Shown here in pieces: positions 7,056-18,267 of a stretch of 64,000 nucleotides of DNA (positions are counted from its first letter, which is position 1; each line of letters begins with the position of its first letter). The notes beneath the pieces were generated by a model. That model did not search any database, was not told where the DNA came from, and saw nothing but the letters and a program-made list of their open reading frames with translations. This DNA comes from Crocinitomicaceae bacterium. Its GTDB lineage: Bacteria > Bacteroidota > Bacteroidia > Flavobacteriales_D > Crocinitomicaceae. Both the position numbers and the translations under genes were made by a program. Location: NCBI GenBank assembly GCA_029238665.1, contig JAQWFQ010000030.1, positions 248,001-312,000 of the forward strand. The letters run 5' to 3'.

Positions 7056-9422
7056 ATGAGACTATTACTATCTTTACTCACCCTCATTACCCTAAGTCAA
7101 ACTGCTTATTCACAAGATTTTACAATCCGTGGATTTCTTACAAGTCAATCGAATGGTGAACCCATGCCATTTGAAAAAGTAAAATTACTTAATGCAGATA
7201 GCACAAGCGCAGGGGGAGCTATTACAGATGTAAATGGTTACTATCAAATCAGTAAACTTACTAAAGGAAAATACCTCCTTAAGGTTGAGGCTTACACCTA
7301 CATCTCCAAAACAGAATCTATTGACATTAAAACAGCCAATGGAATTGTAGTGATAGACTTTGAGCTGGAAAAACAAAAAGACATTATTGATATTGAAGAA
7401 ATGTCTGTGAGCGCTGACTCAAAACGTAAAAAAACTCAAGTGCTGATCTCTGAAATCCGTTTAGACAAAAAAGGATTGGAGCGTATCCCATCAGTGGGAG
7501 GTGAAAATGATATCGTAAGTGCATTTGGTGTTACCCCAGGTGTAGTAACAACAGGAGATCAAGGTGGACAAATCTATGTTCGTGGAGGTACGCCAATTCA
7601 AAATAAAATTTTATTGGACGGAATGACAATCTACAACCCCTTCCATTCAATTGGTTTCTTTTCAATTTTTGAAACAGAGCTCGTTCAAAATGCCAGTATC
7701 TTTACTGGAGGTTTCGATGCTGAATACGGTGGTAGAATTTCTTCTGTTATGGACATTACATATCGGGATGGTAACAAAAAGAAATTTGGTGGGAAAGTAT
7801 CTGCATCTCCCTTTATCGCGAAAGCAGTGTTAGAAGGACCTTTAGGGTCTGTAAAAGGCAATAAAGACGCCATTGGATCCTATGTAGTTTCAGCCAAACA
7901 CAGTTTAATTAATTATACCTCTCCTACACTTTACTCACGCATTAATGAGAATGACACCTTGAATAAAGGAATGCCTTTTAACTTCACTGATTTATACGGT
8001 AAGCTAACATTTAAAGGAAAGGGAAGTTCAAAATTCAGTGTTTTCGGATTCCACAATAACGACCGCGTAAACTACTCGCAAGCAGACATAAAATGGAGCC
8101 AAGGTGGGGGTGGTTTAAATTTTGTACTTGTACCTTCAAGCTCACCTATTTTAGTAAAAGGCCATGTTAACGGATCTAACTTTAAAACAAAGTTCAACGA
8201 GCCTATTATTGGATCAACAGATAGTACATCAAGATTTAGCTCAATTGGTGGGTTTGATTTAGGGTTTGATTTTTCCTTGTTCTTGAAAAATGAGTCTCAA
8301 CTAAACTACGGCATTAACTTAGCTGGGTTCAACACTAAGTTTGAAACATATAACTCAGCAAAACAAAAAATTGAAGCAGAAAACTTCTCTACTGAAATTG
8401 GCGTGTACTTTAGTTACAGGTTTGTTTCTACACGCTTTGTAGTTCAACCTAGCTTTAGAACACAACTATACGCTTCACTAGGAACGGTTTCTCCGGAACC
8501 TCGTTTGAGGGTTAAGTTTAATGCCAACGAAAAGCTACGATTTAAAGTTTCTGGTGGACGATTCTCTCAGAACTTTACCTCTGCTTCTTCCGATAAAGAT
8601 GTGGTTAATTTATTCAATGGAATATTATCTGCACCAACAAATGTTCAAGAAACTTTTGTAACACTTTTTCAAAATGAAAAAGAACCAGAAAATGGTTTAC
8701 AGTACGCGTGGCATGCCATTGGTGGATTGGAATACGATTTGACAAAAAAACTATCGGCTAACGTTGAAGGGTATTATAAATACTTTTCTCAGTTGAGTAA
8801 CATCAATCAAAACAAAAAATATTCAGATGATGCAGAACACGTTTTAGATCCAGATGTATATAAAAAAGATTTTATCTTAGAAAATGGGGAGTCTTTTGGT
8901 GCTGACTTATTATTAAAATACACGGGTAATCGAATGTATTTGTGGGGGGTGTACTCGTACGGGCACTCTACACGTTGGGATGGTGACACAACTTACTTCC
9001 CTGTATTTGACCGAAGGCATAACGTAAACCTTGTAGGTACTTACTTATTTGGAAAAAAGAAAACGCTTGAAGTTAGTGTTCGTTGGAACTTTGGTTCTGG
9101 ACTTCCTTACACACCTACTGTTGGGTTTTACGAAAATGAACCCTTTACAGATGGCATTACAACGGATCCAACAACAACAAACGGAGACAACCCAGAGATA
9201 TTACTTGGAGACTTCAATTCTGCTAGACTACCAACCTACCATAGGCTAGACTTAACAATTAAGAAAAAATTCTCTTTAAAAAATGAGTCTGAACTTGAAA
9301 TTGTAGGAAGTATCACTAACCTCTATGATAGAAAGAATATTTTCTATGTAAACAGAGCTACAAACGAAACAATTTATCAATTTCCAGTTCTACCAAGTTT
9401 TGGTTTGAGCTATAAATTTTAA
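7056..9422 (+). CDS. TonB-dependent outer-membrane receptor with carboxypeptidase-like N-domain
   Basis: 788 residues. Signal peptide (1-19, cleavage after TAYSQ); carboxypeptidase-regulatory-like beta-sandwich (about 23-115); plug domain (about 125-235, including QIYVRGGTPIQNKILLDG and VYNP-like YNPFH); 22-strand barrel ending in SYKF. Such receptors import siderophores, cofactors or oligomers using TonB energy. There is no adjacent SusD gene, so it is not a SusC/D pair, and the ligand is unknown. A weak -7-like TATCTTCG is at 7019-7026. Convergent with the next gene, 25 nt away. Confidence 0.88.
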   Translation: MRLLLSLLTLITLSQTAYSQDFTIRGFLTSQSNGEPMPFEKVKLLNADSTSAGGAITDVNGYYQISKLTKGKYLLKVEAYTYISKTESIDIKTANGIVVIDFELEKQKDIIDIEEMSVSADSKRKKTQVLISEIRLDKKGLERIPSVGGENDIVSAFGVTPGVVTTGDQGGQIYVRGGTPIQNKILLDGMTIYNPFHSIGFFSIFETELVQNASIFTGGFDAEYGGRISSVMDITYRDGNKKKFGGKVSASPFIAKAVLEGPLGSVKGNKDAIGSYVVSAKHSLINYTSPTLYSRINENDTLNKGMPFNFTDLYGKLTFKGKGSSKFSVFGFHNNDRVNYSQADIKWSQGGGGLNFVLVPSSSPILVKGHVNGSNFKTKFNEPIIGSTDSTSRFSSIGGFDLGFDFSLFLKNESQLNYGINLAGFNTKFETYNSAKQKIEAENFSTEIGVYFSYRFVSTRFVVQPSFRTQLYASLGTVSPEPRLRVKFNANEKLRFKVSGGRFSQNFTSASSDKDVVNLFNGILSAPTNVQETFVTLFQNEKEPENGLQYAWHAIGGLEYDLTKKLSANVEGYYKYFSQLSNINQNKKYSDDAEHVLDPDVYKKDFILENGESFGADLLLKYTGNRMYLWGVYSYGHSTRWDGDTTYFPVFDRRHNVNLVGTYLFGKKKTLEVSVRWNFGSGLPYTPTVGFYENEPFTDGITTDPTTTNGDNPEILLGDFNSARLPTYHRLDLTIKKKFSLKNESELEIVGSITNLYDRKNIFYVNRATNETIYQFPVLPSFGLSYKF

Positions 9423-9447
9423 CACCGTACTTTTACAACTGAAGAAG

Positions 9448-11190
9448 TTAAGCTTTGTAAACACTCAATTCATAGGTAACATCTTTCAATTGAAATTCAG
9501 ATTTACGCTTATTCCAAATGTAAATTTTAACATGATCAAACAATTGGTCGTTGTCATGAATGATTCCACTAAAGGTTAATTCATCAGACCACTCTCCACG
9601 TCCTTCATTTCGATCGTTGAATAGTTTAACGGCTTTATAATAACGCTTTTCAGAATCAGAACAACCTGCATCAACAACTAAATACACATCATCAAAGCTG
9701 TCTAAATCATGTCTTTTTTTCAGCTTAACCGTGTAATAATAACGTTCATTTGCCCTGGGTTTTGGCATCGGTGACGTTTGTGACAAACCAAACAGATCCC
9801 TTGGTGTAAAAACCATAGAGTCCTTTGCAAATACACGAACGTGTTCCACCTCTTTTCCAAATGGCTTGCATGACGCTGTAAAATTCCACCTTCCTACTTC
9901 TTTTTGACCATATGAGAACAAACTCCCCCAATAACTTACAGACGAATACCTTGCCACGGGTGTAATTTCACTTACCGTTTGGTACATACGAAATACTCCA
10001 AAGAATGTAAAAAAGAACAACAGCGACCAAGTAATCTTTCTGTATGTGCGCATTAAATATAGCGTGGGTATAAATAATATCGCAAGGTGTTCTGTAAATG
10101 GCCTGTTCCCAAAAACAGATTCATAATCCCAACACCACCATGCGGAGATAATCCAAGTAGTTACCAATGCATACAATAAAAAAGAGCCTACTTTATATTT
10201 TTCTTTACCCCAAATTAATACCAATCCAACTGCCGAAAGAATCAATATTGGTGTATGTGAAAATAAGCCTATCCGGTAGCTAAATAACGCATCCAAAATT
10301 TTAGGGTGGAAAAAATTAAACCCTTCTCCGTTGTACGACCAAACAATCCAACTACCTGTTTGCCACTTCCAACTTACTAACAGCAACGATAAAACAGCTA
10401 AAAACACAACCAATGAAATAAAAAATCGCTTTCCATATTCTTTAAACAAATGTCGAATAAACGTTTTTAACGAATCATAATCTCCCAGTAAAAAAGGAAT
10501 CAGAAACACAATCAACACATTGGTTGGACGAACTAAAAAAATCAAACCCAAAAGCCCGCCCAACAAGCCATAATTTCTAATTGTAGGCGCTGATTTTAAC
10601 TTCAGTAAAAGAAGAACAAAACCGCTCAATAATGTAAATGAGTATAAATGCGTCAAACTAGGGCAATACACGGCGTAATAAAACAATGGACTAGCAAAGA
10701 CCATTAAACTAAAACTCCCTAATGGTGTTTGATTAAAATCTGGAAAAAGCAGTTTTAAAGCCTTGGAAAAGAATATTAGTCCTAAAACAAAATAAAAGAC
10801 AGCTCCAACAAGAAACAGTAGCATGAAAAAATCGTTGTAACCATCTATTGGAAATCCAGAAACCCACGAGACAATAATTGCAGTAAGAAAAAATGGAGTC
10901 TGAAGTACTGCTACACCTGGAAAATACTTATTATACGTTTCTCCATAAACATCCTTATACAAGTATATTTGTGCTCCTTTATCGTACGCTTTTTCCGTTT
11001 CAATAACCTGATTAAATGAGCCATCTTGATGAATCAATAATGCGGGTAAATAAGCATAGTACCCCCTCCCATCTGAACGGACAACCGTCTGTAAATCAGT
11101 AGAAAAAACAGATTGATATAAACTCGCTACAACAACTGTAAAGCTAAGCCACGCTAACGGTGATTTTAATACATTCAACAATACTTTCAT
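9448..11190 (-). CDS. Polytopic membrane protein, GT-C-like glycosyltransferase candidate
   Basis: 580 residues. About 11-12 transmembrane segments in residues 10-420, then a soluble C-terminal domain (about 430-580) of beta character. The first loop carries SDGRGYYAYLPALL, resembling the acidic first-loop motif (D-x-x-YY) of GT-C glycosyltransferases that use polyprenyl-phosphate sugars. Later loops hold RPTN and a Trp-rich WWCWDYESVFG block. The likely role is sugar transfer at the periplasmic face, but no substrate can be named. Monocistronic; about 95 nt upstream of the M61 peptidase terminator. Confidence 0.6.
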   Translation of the reverse strand: MKVLLNVLKSPLAWLSFTVVVASLYQSVFSTDLQTVVRSDGRGYYAYLPALLIHQDGSFNQVIETEKAYDKGAQIYLYKDVYGETYNKYFPGVAVLQTPFFLTAIIVSWVSGFPIDGYNDFFMLLFLVGAVFYFVLGLIFFSKALKLLFPDFNQTPLGSFSLMVFASPLFYYAVYCPSLTHLYSFTLLSGFVLLLLKLKSAPTIRNYGLLGGLLGLIFLVRPTNVLIVFLIPFLLGDYDSLKTFIRHLFKEYGKRFFISLVVFLAVLSLLLVSWKWQTGSWIVWSYNGEGFNFFHPKILDALFSYRIGLFSHTPILILSAVGLVLIWGKEKYKVGSFLLYALVTTWIISAWWCWDYESVFGNRPFTEHLAILFIPTLYLMRTYRKITWSLLFFFTFFGVFRMYQTVSEITPVARYSSVSYWGSLFSYGQKEVGRWNFTASCKPFGKEVEHVRVFAKDSMVFTPRDLFGLSQTSPMPKPRANERYYYTVKLKKRHDLDSFDDVYLVVDAGCSDSEKRYYKAVKLFNDRNEGRGEWSDELTFSGIIHDNDQLFDHVKIYIWNKRKSEFQLKDVTYELSVYKA

Positions 11191-11267
11191 AGCGTCTTAA
11201 AACTACAAAAATCAGCGCTAAGAAATTAATTCAATTCAAACTTTACGAAAACAAACCCTAATTCTTA

Positions 11268-11288
11268 AAACCAAGGAGTCCTTGATTA
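11268..11288 (-). terminator. Possible terminator after the M61 peptidase gene
   Basis: A 13-base perfect palindrome, CAAGGAGTCCTTG (11272-11284), extended by outer A/T pairs. On the minus strand it directly follows the stop codon and is followed by TTTT. The stem is short. Confidence 0.45.
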
Positions 11289-13004
11289 CCTATTACTTTT
11301 CCAAGCTTCGAATGCATTAACCTGATGCTTATCCGGTTTTTTCATCTTACCTATCGTATATTTCATATAGAAATTACGCATGAGTTCAGGGAAAGAAACT
11401 TGGTTATACTTACCGTTTCTAAGGAATGTTACTGTTTTTGTTTCATCATCAAAATAGTTTAACCACTTATCCAACTCACCATTGCAAGCAAATCCATTAA
11501 CGGCTATAATCTTATCGCCTTTAGAAAGTCCACCTGTTTCTGCAGGGCTGCCTGGATAAATTGTATTCACAATAAATCCATCCGCTTGTTTAATCACTTT
11601 AAACCCTAACCTTCCTTCTGCATAGCTTTCCGAAGGTTGATGATTTAATTCTAAGCCTAAATATGCTAACGATTCCGTAATTATGGATTCATACGGCATG
11701 CATCCATGAATGAAATTGTCAAAAAACCTTATCTGTGACTCACCGGTAATGTCCTCAATTACGGCCTTGTAGTCTTGCTCTGAAACCCCTTTCCCCTGCA
11801 ATGCATAATTAAAGTAAAGGCGTCTCATCAATTCATCTATCCCTGATTTATTCGCTGTTGCACGGCGTATGTTAACATCTGTAACAAAGGCCAATAAACA
11901 TCCTTCGGTATAAATAGAAACCTTACGATTTGGCACCCCTTGAACATAGCCGTCTAACCATGTGTCAAACGAAGACTCTGCTACTGAATAGTTAAACCTA
12001 GCATGATTATCAAAGTGCTTTTGAAACTGTGCTTGTAACTCATCAAAATATTGCTGTTCATTAAAAACACCACTTTTCATCAAGAATAAATCTCCTTGAT
12101 ACGTTGTTACCCCTTCACACAAATAGCCCAATCGAGAATAGTTTTCCTTTGTGAAATCATATGGAAACATCTCTATAGGACGGATTGCTTTAACATTCCA
12201 TGTATGGTACAATTCATGTGAACTCACCCCTAACAGCTCCTTATATAAACTTCCAAAAACATCATAAGAAGGTCCAAGTGAGATTACAGTTGACTTACTG
12301 TGTTCAACACCGTGATACGCTTTGTAAGGTAAAATTTGATTTAAAAAATGATATTCCTTTACGGGGAATTCTGTGAACTTCTTAATTTGAGCATCGGTGA
12401 AAGCTTGAAAATCTTTCAATAAACGATCCCAATCTGGCTTGATCTCTCCGTTAAACCACACAAAAAATGTAGTGCCGTTTGAAGTATAAGTTCTCCTTTG
12501 CAATTGACTAGATGCAATAAATGGAGAATCTAACAACTCATCTATATTTTCACACTCCCAACCGTCTTCTAACTTCAGCATTGACGTTGCAACCTCCCAA
12601 TGGCTAGGAATCAATAACTTTACATGAACCTTATCATTGTATGTCTCATCTGTAAACACGCAACAATTGACAGGGTTTACATACAGCTGCGTGTCATCTA
12701 CAAACGATGACCCAGCGTTAATTGTATCGGCATAAAAACTATAGTTAACGCTAATTTTGTCTGTCGATGATGAGTCAACCTTCCAGCGGTCTTTTTTCAC
12801 CTTAGTGAAATCTAACTTTTTACCATCGAGGTTCGTAACCGTAAAATTGCGAACATTCTTCGCAAAATCGGCCAATTCATAACGACCAGGCCTCCAGCTA
12901 GGAAGCTGAATAAACGTTTCTGAATCTAAAGTGTCAAACTGTACTGAAATTCGAATAAATTGTTGAGAAGGGCTCTCAACACTGAATGTAAATTGAGTCA
13001 TCAA
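11286..13004 (-). CDS. M61-family metallopeptidase (glycyl-aminopeptidase-like) with PDZ domain
   Basis: 572 residues. The N-terminal beta domain (about 1-160) includes the family block LPSWRPGRYELADFAKN. The zinc-binding HELYH is at 263-267 and the third ligand is Glu297 in CEGVTTY. A C-terminal PDZ domain (about 465-545) contains PGSPAETGGLSKGDKI and INGF-like VNGF. No signal peptide is seen, so it is probably cytoplasmic, releasing N-terminal Gly/Ala from peptides. It lies 39 nt downstream of the ABC-F gene and may be co-transcribed. Confidence 0.88.
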   Translation of the reverse strand: MMTQFTFSVESPSQQFIRISVQFDTLDSETFIQLPSWRPGRYELADFAKNVRNFTVTNLDGKKLDFTKVKKDRWKVDSSSTDKISVNYSFYADTINAGSSFVDDTQLYVNPVNCCVFTDETYNDKVHVKLLIPSHWEVATSMLKLEDGWECENIDELLDSPFIASSQLQRRTYTSNGTTFFVWFNGEIKPDWDRLLKDFQAFTDAQIKKFTEFPVKEYHFLNQILPYKAYHGVEHSKSTVISLGPSYDVFGSLYKELLGVSSHELYHTWNVKAIRPIEMFPYDFTKENYSRLGYLCEGVTTYQGDLFLMKSGVFNEQQYFDELQAQFQKHFDNHARFNYSVAESSFDTWLDGYVQGVPNRKVSIYTEGCLLAFVTDVNIRRATANKSGIDELMRRLYFNYALQGKGVSEQDYKAVIEDITGESQIRFFDNFIHGCMPYESIITESLAYLGLELNHQPSESYAEGRLGFKVIKQADGFIVNTIYPGSPAETGGLSKGDKIIAVNGFACNGELDKWLNYFDDETKTVTFLRNGKYNQVSFPELMRNFYMKYTIGKMKKPDKHQVNAFEAWKSNR

Positions 13005-13043
13005 TGTCTATTTTAAATTTAGTACCACCAGATAAATTAAGAA

Positions 13044-14717
<1,674 letters not shown>

Positions 14718-14789
14718 TTAAGCAAAACAAGTTGAAATAAAAATGGAAGTCTCCACTTGTTTTAAACTGAAAAACAAGCATTAACAAAA

Positions 14790-14812
14790 AAAGGGGGCCA
14801 AGCACCCTCTTT
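14790..14812 (-). terminator. Possible terminator of the 169-residue membrane protein gene
   Basis: On the minus strand, AGGG pairs with CCCT around a short loop and is followed by seven T. The stem is only 4-5 bp, so efficiency is doubtful. Confidence 0.4.
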
Positions 14813-14832
14813 ACATGAAGTATTTATAAATG

Positions 14833-15342
14833 CTATTGCATCCATTTTAAGTTACGCGAATACATGAAAATAAATAATCCTGAGATTAATAAATTCCAGA
14901 TAATAAGCATTGTTGGAATATTAGCTGGAGATACATAAAGATACATCCCTGCAATTGTCAATAAACAATAACCGATATACAAATGAAACCCAAGTTTAAA
15001 CCCTTGCCACATTTTAATGACACCAAATAAACCAATGGCTAATGCTATAAACGTAATAATTAAAGCGAGGTAAAAGTTTTCATTGACCTGATCAGCCATT
15101 CTTTGCAACTGCTCCATCATTTCAACAAACGAGTCCATCCCTAAACTTTTCAGCTCAGATGTTGATTTTACCAACGCAACTTTCGCGTCTAACATCTCCT
15201 CATCTGACTGTCTACCTGACACAAAACTCAAAAGCGTTGAAACAATACTTCCACCCAATGAAATAAAACTCAAGACGCAAAGTACCGTTAAAAATCCTGG
15301 TCTTTCTCCTCTAACGTTTTCTCCTTCTAATTCACTCATCAT
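14833..15342 (-). CDS. Four-TM membrane protein, function unknown
   Basis: 169 residues: a short acidic N-terminus, TM1 (about 16-40), a charged 45-residue loop rich in Met/Glu/Lys that looks helical (about 45-90), then three more helices (about 92-160). No recognised domain. It is the last gene downstream of hisS-hutH, 33 nt after hutH, and could be co-transcribed. ATAATGTGTTATATTTAG upstream contains only an imperfect -7 element. Confidence 0.6.
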   Translation of the reverse strand: MMSELEGENVRGERPGFLTVLCVLSFISLGGSIVSTLLSFVSGRQSDEEMLDAKVALVKSTSELKSLGMDSFVEMMEQLQRMADQVNENFYLALIITFIALAIGLFGVIKMWQGFKLGFHLYIGYCLLTIAGMYLYVSPANIPTMLIIWNLLISGLFIFMYSRNLKWMQ

Positions 15343-15375
15343 CTTTTGGTTTAAATCAATTCTAAATATAACACA

Positions 15376-16857
15376 TTATAAAATGTGTTTCACAAAGTCT
15401 TTACTTTTCTTCATTAAAGGGTGTAGGTATTCATCATCCTTCACAAAAGCAACCTCTTTTCTATAATCCGCTCTTAATTGCTCTATTTTCGCAGAACTTT
15501 TTTCAGTTCTAAAATCCATAGCCTGAGCAGCATTCATCAATTCAATTCCTTGAATAGAATAACAATTTTCAACAATTTTATACAGTTTAGTTGCTGCGTT
15601 TGCCCCCATACTAACGTGATCTTCTTGCCCGTTACTAGAATCAATTGAATCTACTGATGCAGGTGTACAAAACTGCTTATTTTGACTCACAATTGAAGCG
15701 CCTGTATATTGAGGGATCATAAACCCTGAATTCAGGCCTGGTTCAGCAACTAAGAATGCCGGTAAATCTCGTGTTCCTGAAATCAATTTATAAACCCTAC
15801 GTTCAGAGATACTTCCCAATTCTGCTAAAGCTATTGCCAAAAAATCCATTGTAATTGCAAGTGGCTGTCCATGAAAATTTCCTGCAGAAACGACATCGTC
15901 TTCATCTGGAAACACCGTAGGGTTATCAGTAACTGCATTTATTTCACGCTCAACAATTTGAGCGGCATAATCGATCGCGTCTTTTGACGCTCCATGAACT
16001 TGCGGAATACACCTAAATGAATATGGGTCTTGAACATGTTCTTTTTCCCTAAGAATCATTTCACTTCCACTTAATATAGCCCTAAAATTTTCCGCAACTT
16101 CAATTTGACCTTTTTGCTTTCTAATCTCATTTACATTTGCCTGAAAAGGATTCAGTCGGCCATCGTACGCTTCTAGCGACAGTGCACCTATCAAATTAAA
16201 CTGATTCCACAGTTTTAATCCGTTTGAGACAGCATACGACGCATACGAACTCATAAACTGAGTACCATTCAACAGTGCCAAGCCTTCTTTAGACCTCAAT
16301 ACAATTGGATCTAACCCAAGCTCATTTAGTACTGCTATACTTGCTCTTTTTTTACCATTATAATACACTTCACCTTCAGCAATTAAAGGCAATGACATGT
16401 GAGCCAATGGTGCTAAATCACCTGAGGCCCCTAAACTACCTTGTTGATACACAACAGGAATAATGTCATTATTAAAAAAATACAACAAACGTTCTACGGT
16501 TTCTACTTGCGCACCCGAAGATCCATGAGACAGTCCAAAGGCCTTCAATAACAACATACGCTTCACAATACCTGATGGAACCTCTTCTCCAGCACCACAA
16601 GCATGAGAAATTACAAGATTGCGTTGTAATTGCCCTAAATCTTCAACCGATATTGCCGTATTACACAACGAACCAAAACCCGTATTTACACCGTAAATTA
16701 GTTTATCGTGTCGCTTTACTTTTTCATCGAGAAATTCACGGCATTTTGAAATATCATTTTTAACCCCTTCACTTAACGCTACCTCTGCGTTACTTTTTAA
16801 AATCTCATCCAACTGAGTTAATGTAACCCACTCGTTATTTATAGTATAATTTTTCAT
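15376..16857 (-). CDS. hutH: Histidine ammonia-lyase
   Basis: 493 residues. Deaminates L-histidine to urocanate. The self-forming MIO cofactor triad Ala144-Ser145-Gly146 sits in GSLGASGDLAP. YGVNTGFG (55-62) and the substrate-selecting Ser84-His85 in LVISHACGAGE favour histidine over phenylalanine or tyrosine. I start at ATG 16857; the longer in-frame extension to 16938 lies inside hisS and lacks homology. The ATG overlaps the hisS stop by one base (TAATG). No hutU, hutI or hutG is in the window, so the rest of the pathway must be elsewhere. Confidence 0.92.
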   Translation of the reverse strand: MKNYTINNEWVTLTQLDEILKSNAEVALSEGVKNDISKCREFLDEKVKRHDKLIYGVNTGFGSLCNTAISVEDLGQLQRNLVISHACGAGEEVPSGIVKRMLLLKAFGLSHGSSGAQVETVERLLYFFNNDIIPVVYQQGSLGASGDLAPLAHMSLPLIAEGEVYYNGKKRASIAVLNELGLDPIVLRSKEGLALLNGTQFMSSYASYAVSNGLKLWNQFNLIGALSLEAYDGRLNPFQANVNEIRKQKGQIEVAENFRAILSGSEMILREKEHVQDPYSFRCIPQVHGASKDAIDYAAQIVEREINAVTDNPTVFPDEDDVVSAGNFHGQPLAITMDFLAIALAELGSISERRVYKLISGTRDLPAFLVAEPGLNSGFMIPQYTGASIVSQNKQFCTPASVDSIDSSNGQEDHVSMGANAATKLYKIVENCYSIQGIELMNAAQAMDFRTEKSSAKIEQLRADYRKEVAFVKDDEYLHPLMKKSKDFVKHIL

Positions 16858-18227
16858 TACTTCTTCAATACATTTATAACTTCTGCCATGGTCATTTTTT
16901 CTTGCGTTCCTGTATGCATATTTTTCAACTGAACACACGATTCATCAATTTCATGTTGACCAACTAATGCTATATTTTTCACTCCAATATCGTTTGCGTA
17001 CTTCATTTGCTTTTTCATTTTGACAGAAGAAGGATACAATTCACATGATACACCTGCATCGCGCGCTTGCTTAACAAGATTTAAACAATGTAACTCTTCC
17101 ACCTCTCCGAAATTAATAAACAACAAGTCAAGCTTATTGTCCACCTCTTCTGGAAACAATTCCAATTCATTTAAGACGTCATAAATACGATCTGCTCCAA
17201 ACGAAACGCCTACACCAGAAACATTTTTTAGTCCAAAAACACCTGTAAGGTCATCATAACGACCACCGCCACAAATGCTTCCCATCTTAACGCCATTTGC
17301 CTTAACCTCAAAGATTGCACCCGTATAATAGTTTAACCCACGAGCCAGTGTTACATCAAATTCGATTTTGGCTCTTTTTAACCCTAAAACATCCACACGA
17401 TTTAAAACAAACTCTAACTCTTCAACCCCTTTAAGTCCAATTTCACTTGAAGCAAGGTATTTTTTCATTTGTTTAAGGCGCAATACAGTATCTCCTTCAA
17501 TTTCAAATAAAGGTTTTATTTTTTCAAGAGCAGATTCAGAAACACCTTTTTCTGTCAGCTCTTTAACAACACCGTCAACACCAACTTTATCTAACTTATC
17601 AAGCGCAACAGTTATTGGAATCAATTTATCAGACTCGCCACTTACTTCTGCAATTCCAGATAAAATTTTTCGATTATTTAACTTAATTGTAAAATCAGGA
17701 ATATTCAAATTTGTCAAAACTTCATCAAATAGCAGGACAAAATCAACTTCATACAAAAGTGAATCGCTACCTACAACATCCGCATCGCATTGATAAAACT
17801 CTTGGTACCTTCCGTGTTGCGGTCTATCTGCCCTCCAAACGGGTTGAATTTGATACCGCTTAAACGGAAAACTAAGTTCATTTTGATGCTGTACTACAAA
17901 TCGAGCAAAAGGAACTGTTAAATCGTAGCGAAGTGCTTTCTCAGACAAAGAATTAGAAAACCTCGGAAGATTCCCTTCTTCCAACGCCTTCAAGTCAGCT
18001 TTTTTAACCTTATCTCCTGAGTTAAGAATTTTAAAAATCAAACGATCCCCCTCTTCACCGTACTTACCAAGTAATGTACTCGAAAGCTCAAAAGAAGGGG
18101 TTTCAATTGGTGCAAATCCAAAGGTTTTAAACGACTGTTTAATCGTATCAAAAATATATGTTCGTTTTGCAACATCTGCAGGTAAAAAATCTCTAGTACC
18201 TTTTGATATAGATGGTTTCTGAGCCAT
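16857..18227 (-). CDS. hisS: Histidyl-tRNA synthetase
   Basis: 456 residues, class II synthetase charging tRNA-His. Class II motif 2 is seen in WRADRPQHGRYQEFYQCDAD, the histidine-binding segment in LARGLNYYTGAIFEV, motif 3 in GVGVSFGADRIYDVL, and the C-terminal anticodon-binding domain spans about 370-456. Promoter element at 18246-18253. It shares one base with hutH downstream, so charging and degradation of histidine are encoded in one coupled transcript. Confidence 0.95.
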   Translation of the reverse strand: MAQKPSISKGTRDFLPADVAKRTYIFDTIKQSFKTFGFAPIETPSFELSSTLLGKYGEEGDRLIFKILNSGDKVKKADLKALEEGNLPRFSNSLSEKALRYDLTVPFARFVVQHQNELSFPFKRYQIQPVWRADRPQHGRYQEFYQCDADVVGSDSLLYEVDFVLLFDEVLTNLNIPDFTIKLNNRKILSGIAEVSGESDKLIPITVALDKLDKVGVDGVVKELTEKGVSESALEKIKPLFEIEGDTVLRLKQMKKYLASSEIGLKGVEELEFVLNRVDVLGLKRAKIEFDVTLARGLNYYTGAIFEVKANGVKMGSICGGGRYDDLTGVFGLKNVSGVGVSFGADRIYDVLNELELFPEEVDNKLDLLFINFGEVEELHCLNLVKQARDAGVSCELYPSSVKMKKQMKYANDIGVKNIALVGQHEIDESCVQLKNMHTGTQEKMTMAEVINVLKK

Positions 18228-18245
18228 TCAATTTTAGTTTGTTTA

Positions 18246-18253
18246 CAAAGTTA
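18246..18253 (-). promoter_or_regulatory. Promoter -7 element of hisS-hutH
   Basis: Minus-strand TAACTTTG, 18 nt before the hisS ATG. No good -33 element recognised. Confidence 0.5.
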
Positions 18254-18267
18254 ATAAATGCCTTTGA

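Noticed and set aside
11272-11284. AAGGAG within CAAGGAGTCCTTG as a Shine-Dalgarno
   Set aside because: It is not followed by a start codon at suitable distance; the sequence is a palindrome behind a stop codon and fits a terminator.
16858-16938. N-terminal 27-codon extension of hutH
   Set aside because: It lies inside the hisS coding region, has no homology to the ammonia-lyase family, and the ATG at 16857 gives the usual length.
17368-17793. 141-codon open frame on the plus strand
   Set aside because: Antisense to the well-supported hisS gene; Ser/Thr/Asn-rich composition is that of a reverse-frame shadow.
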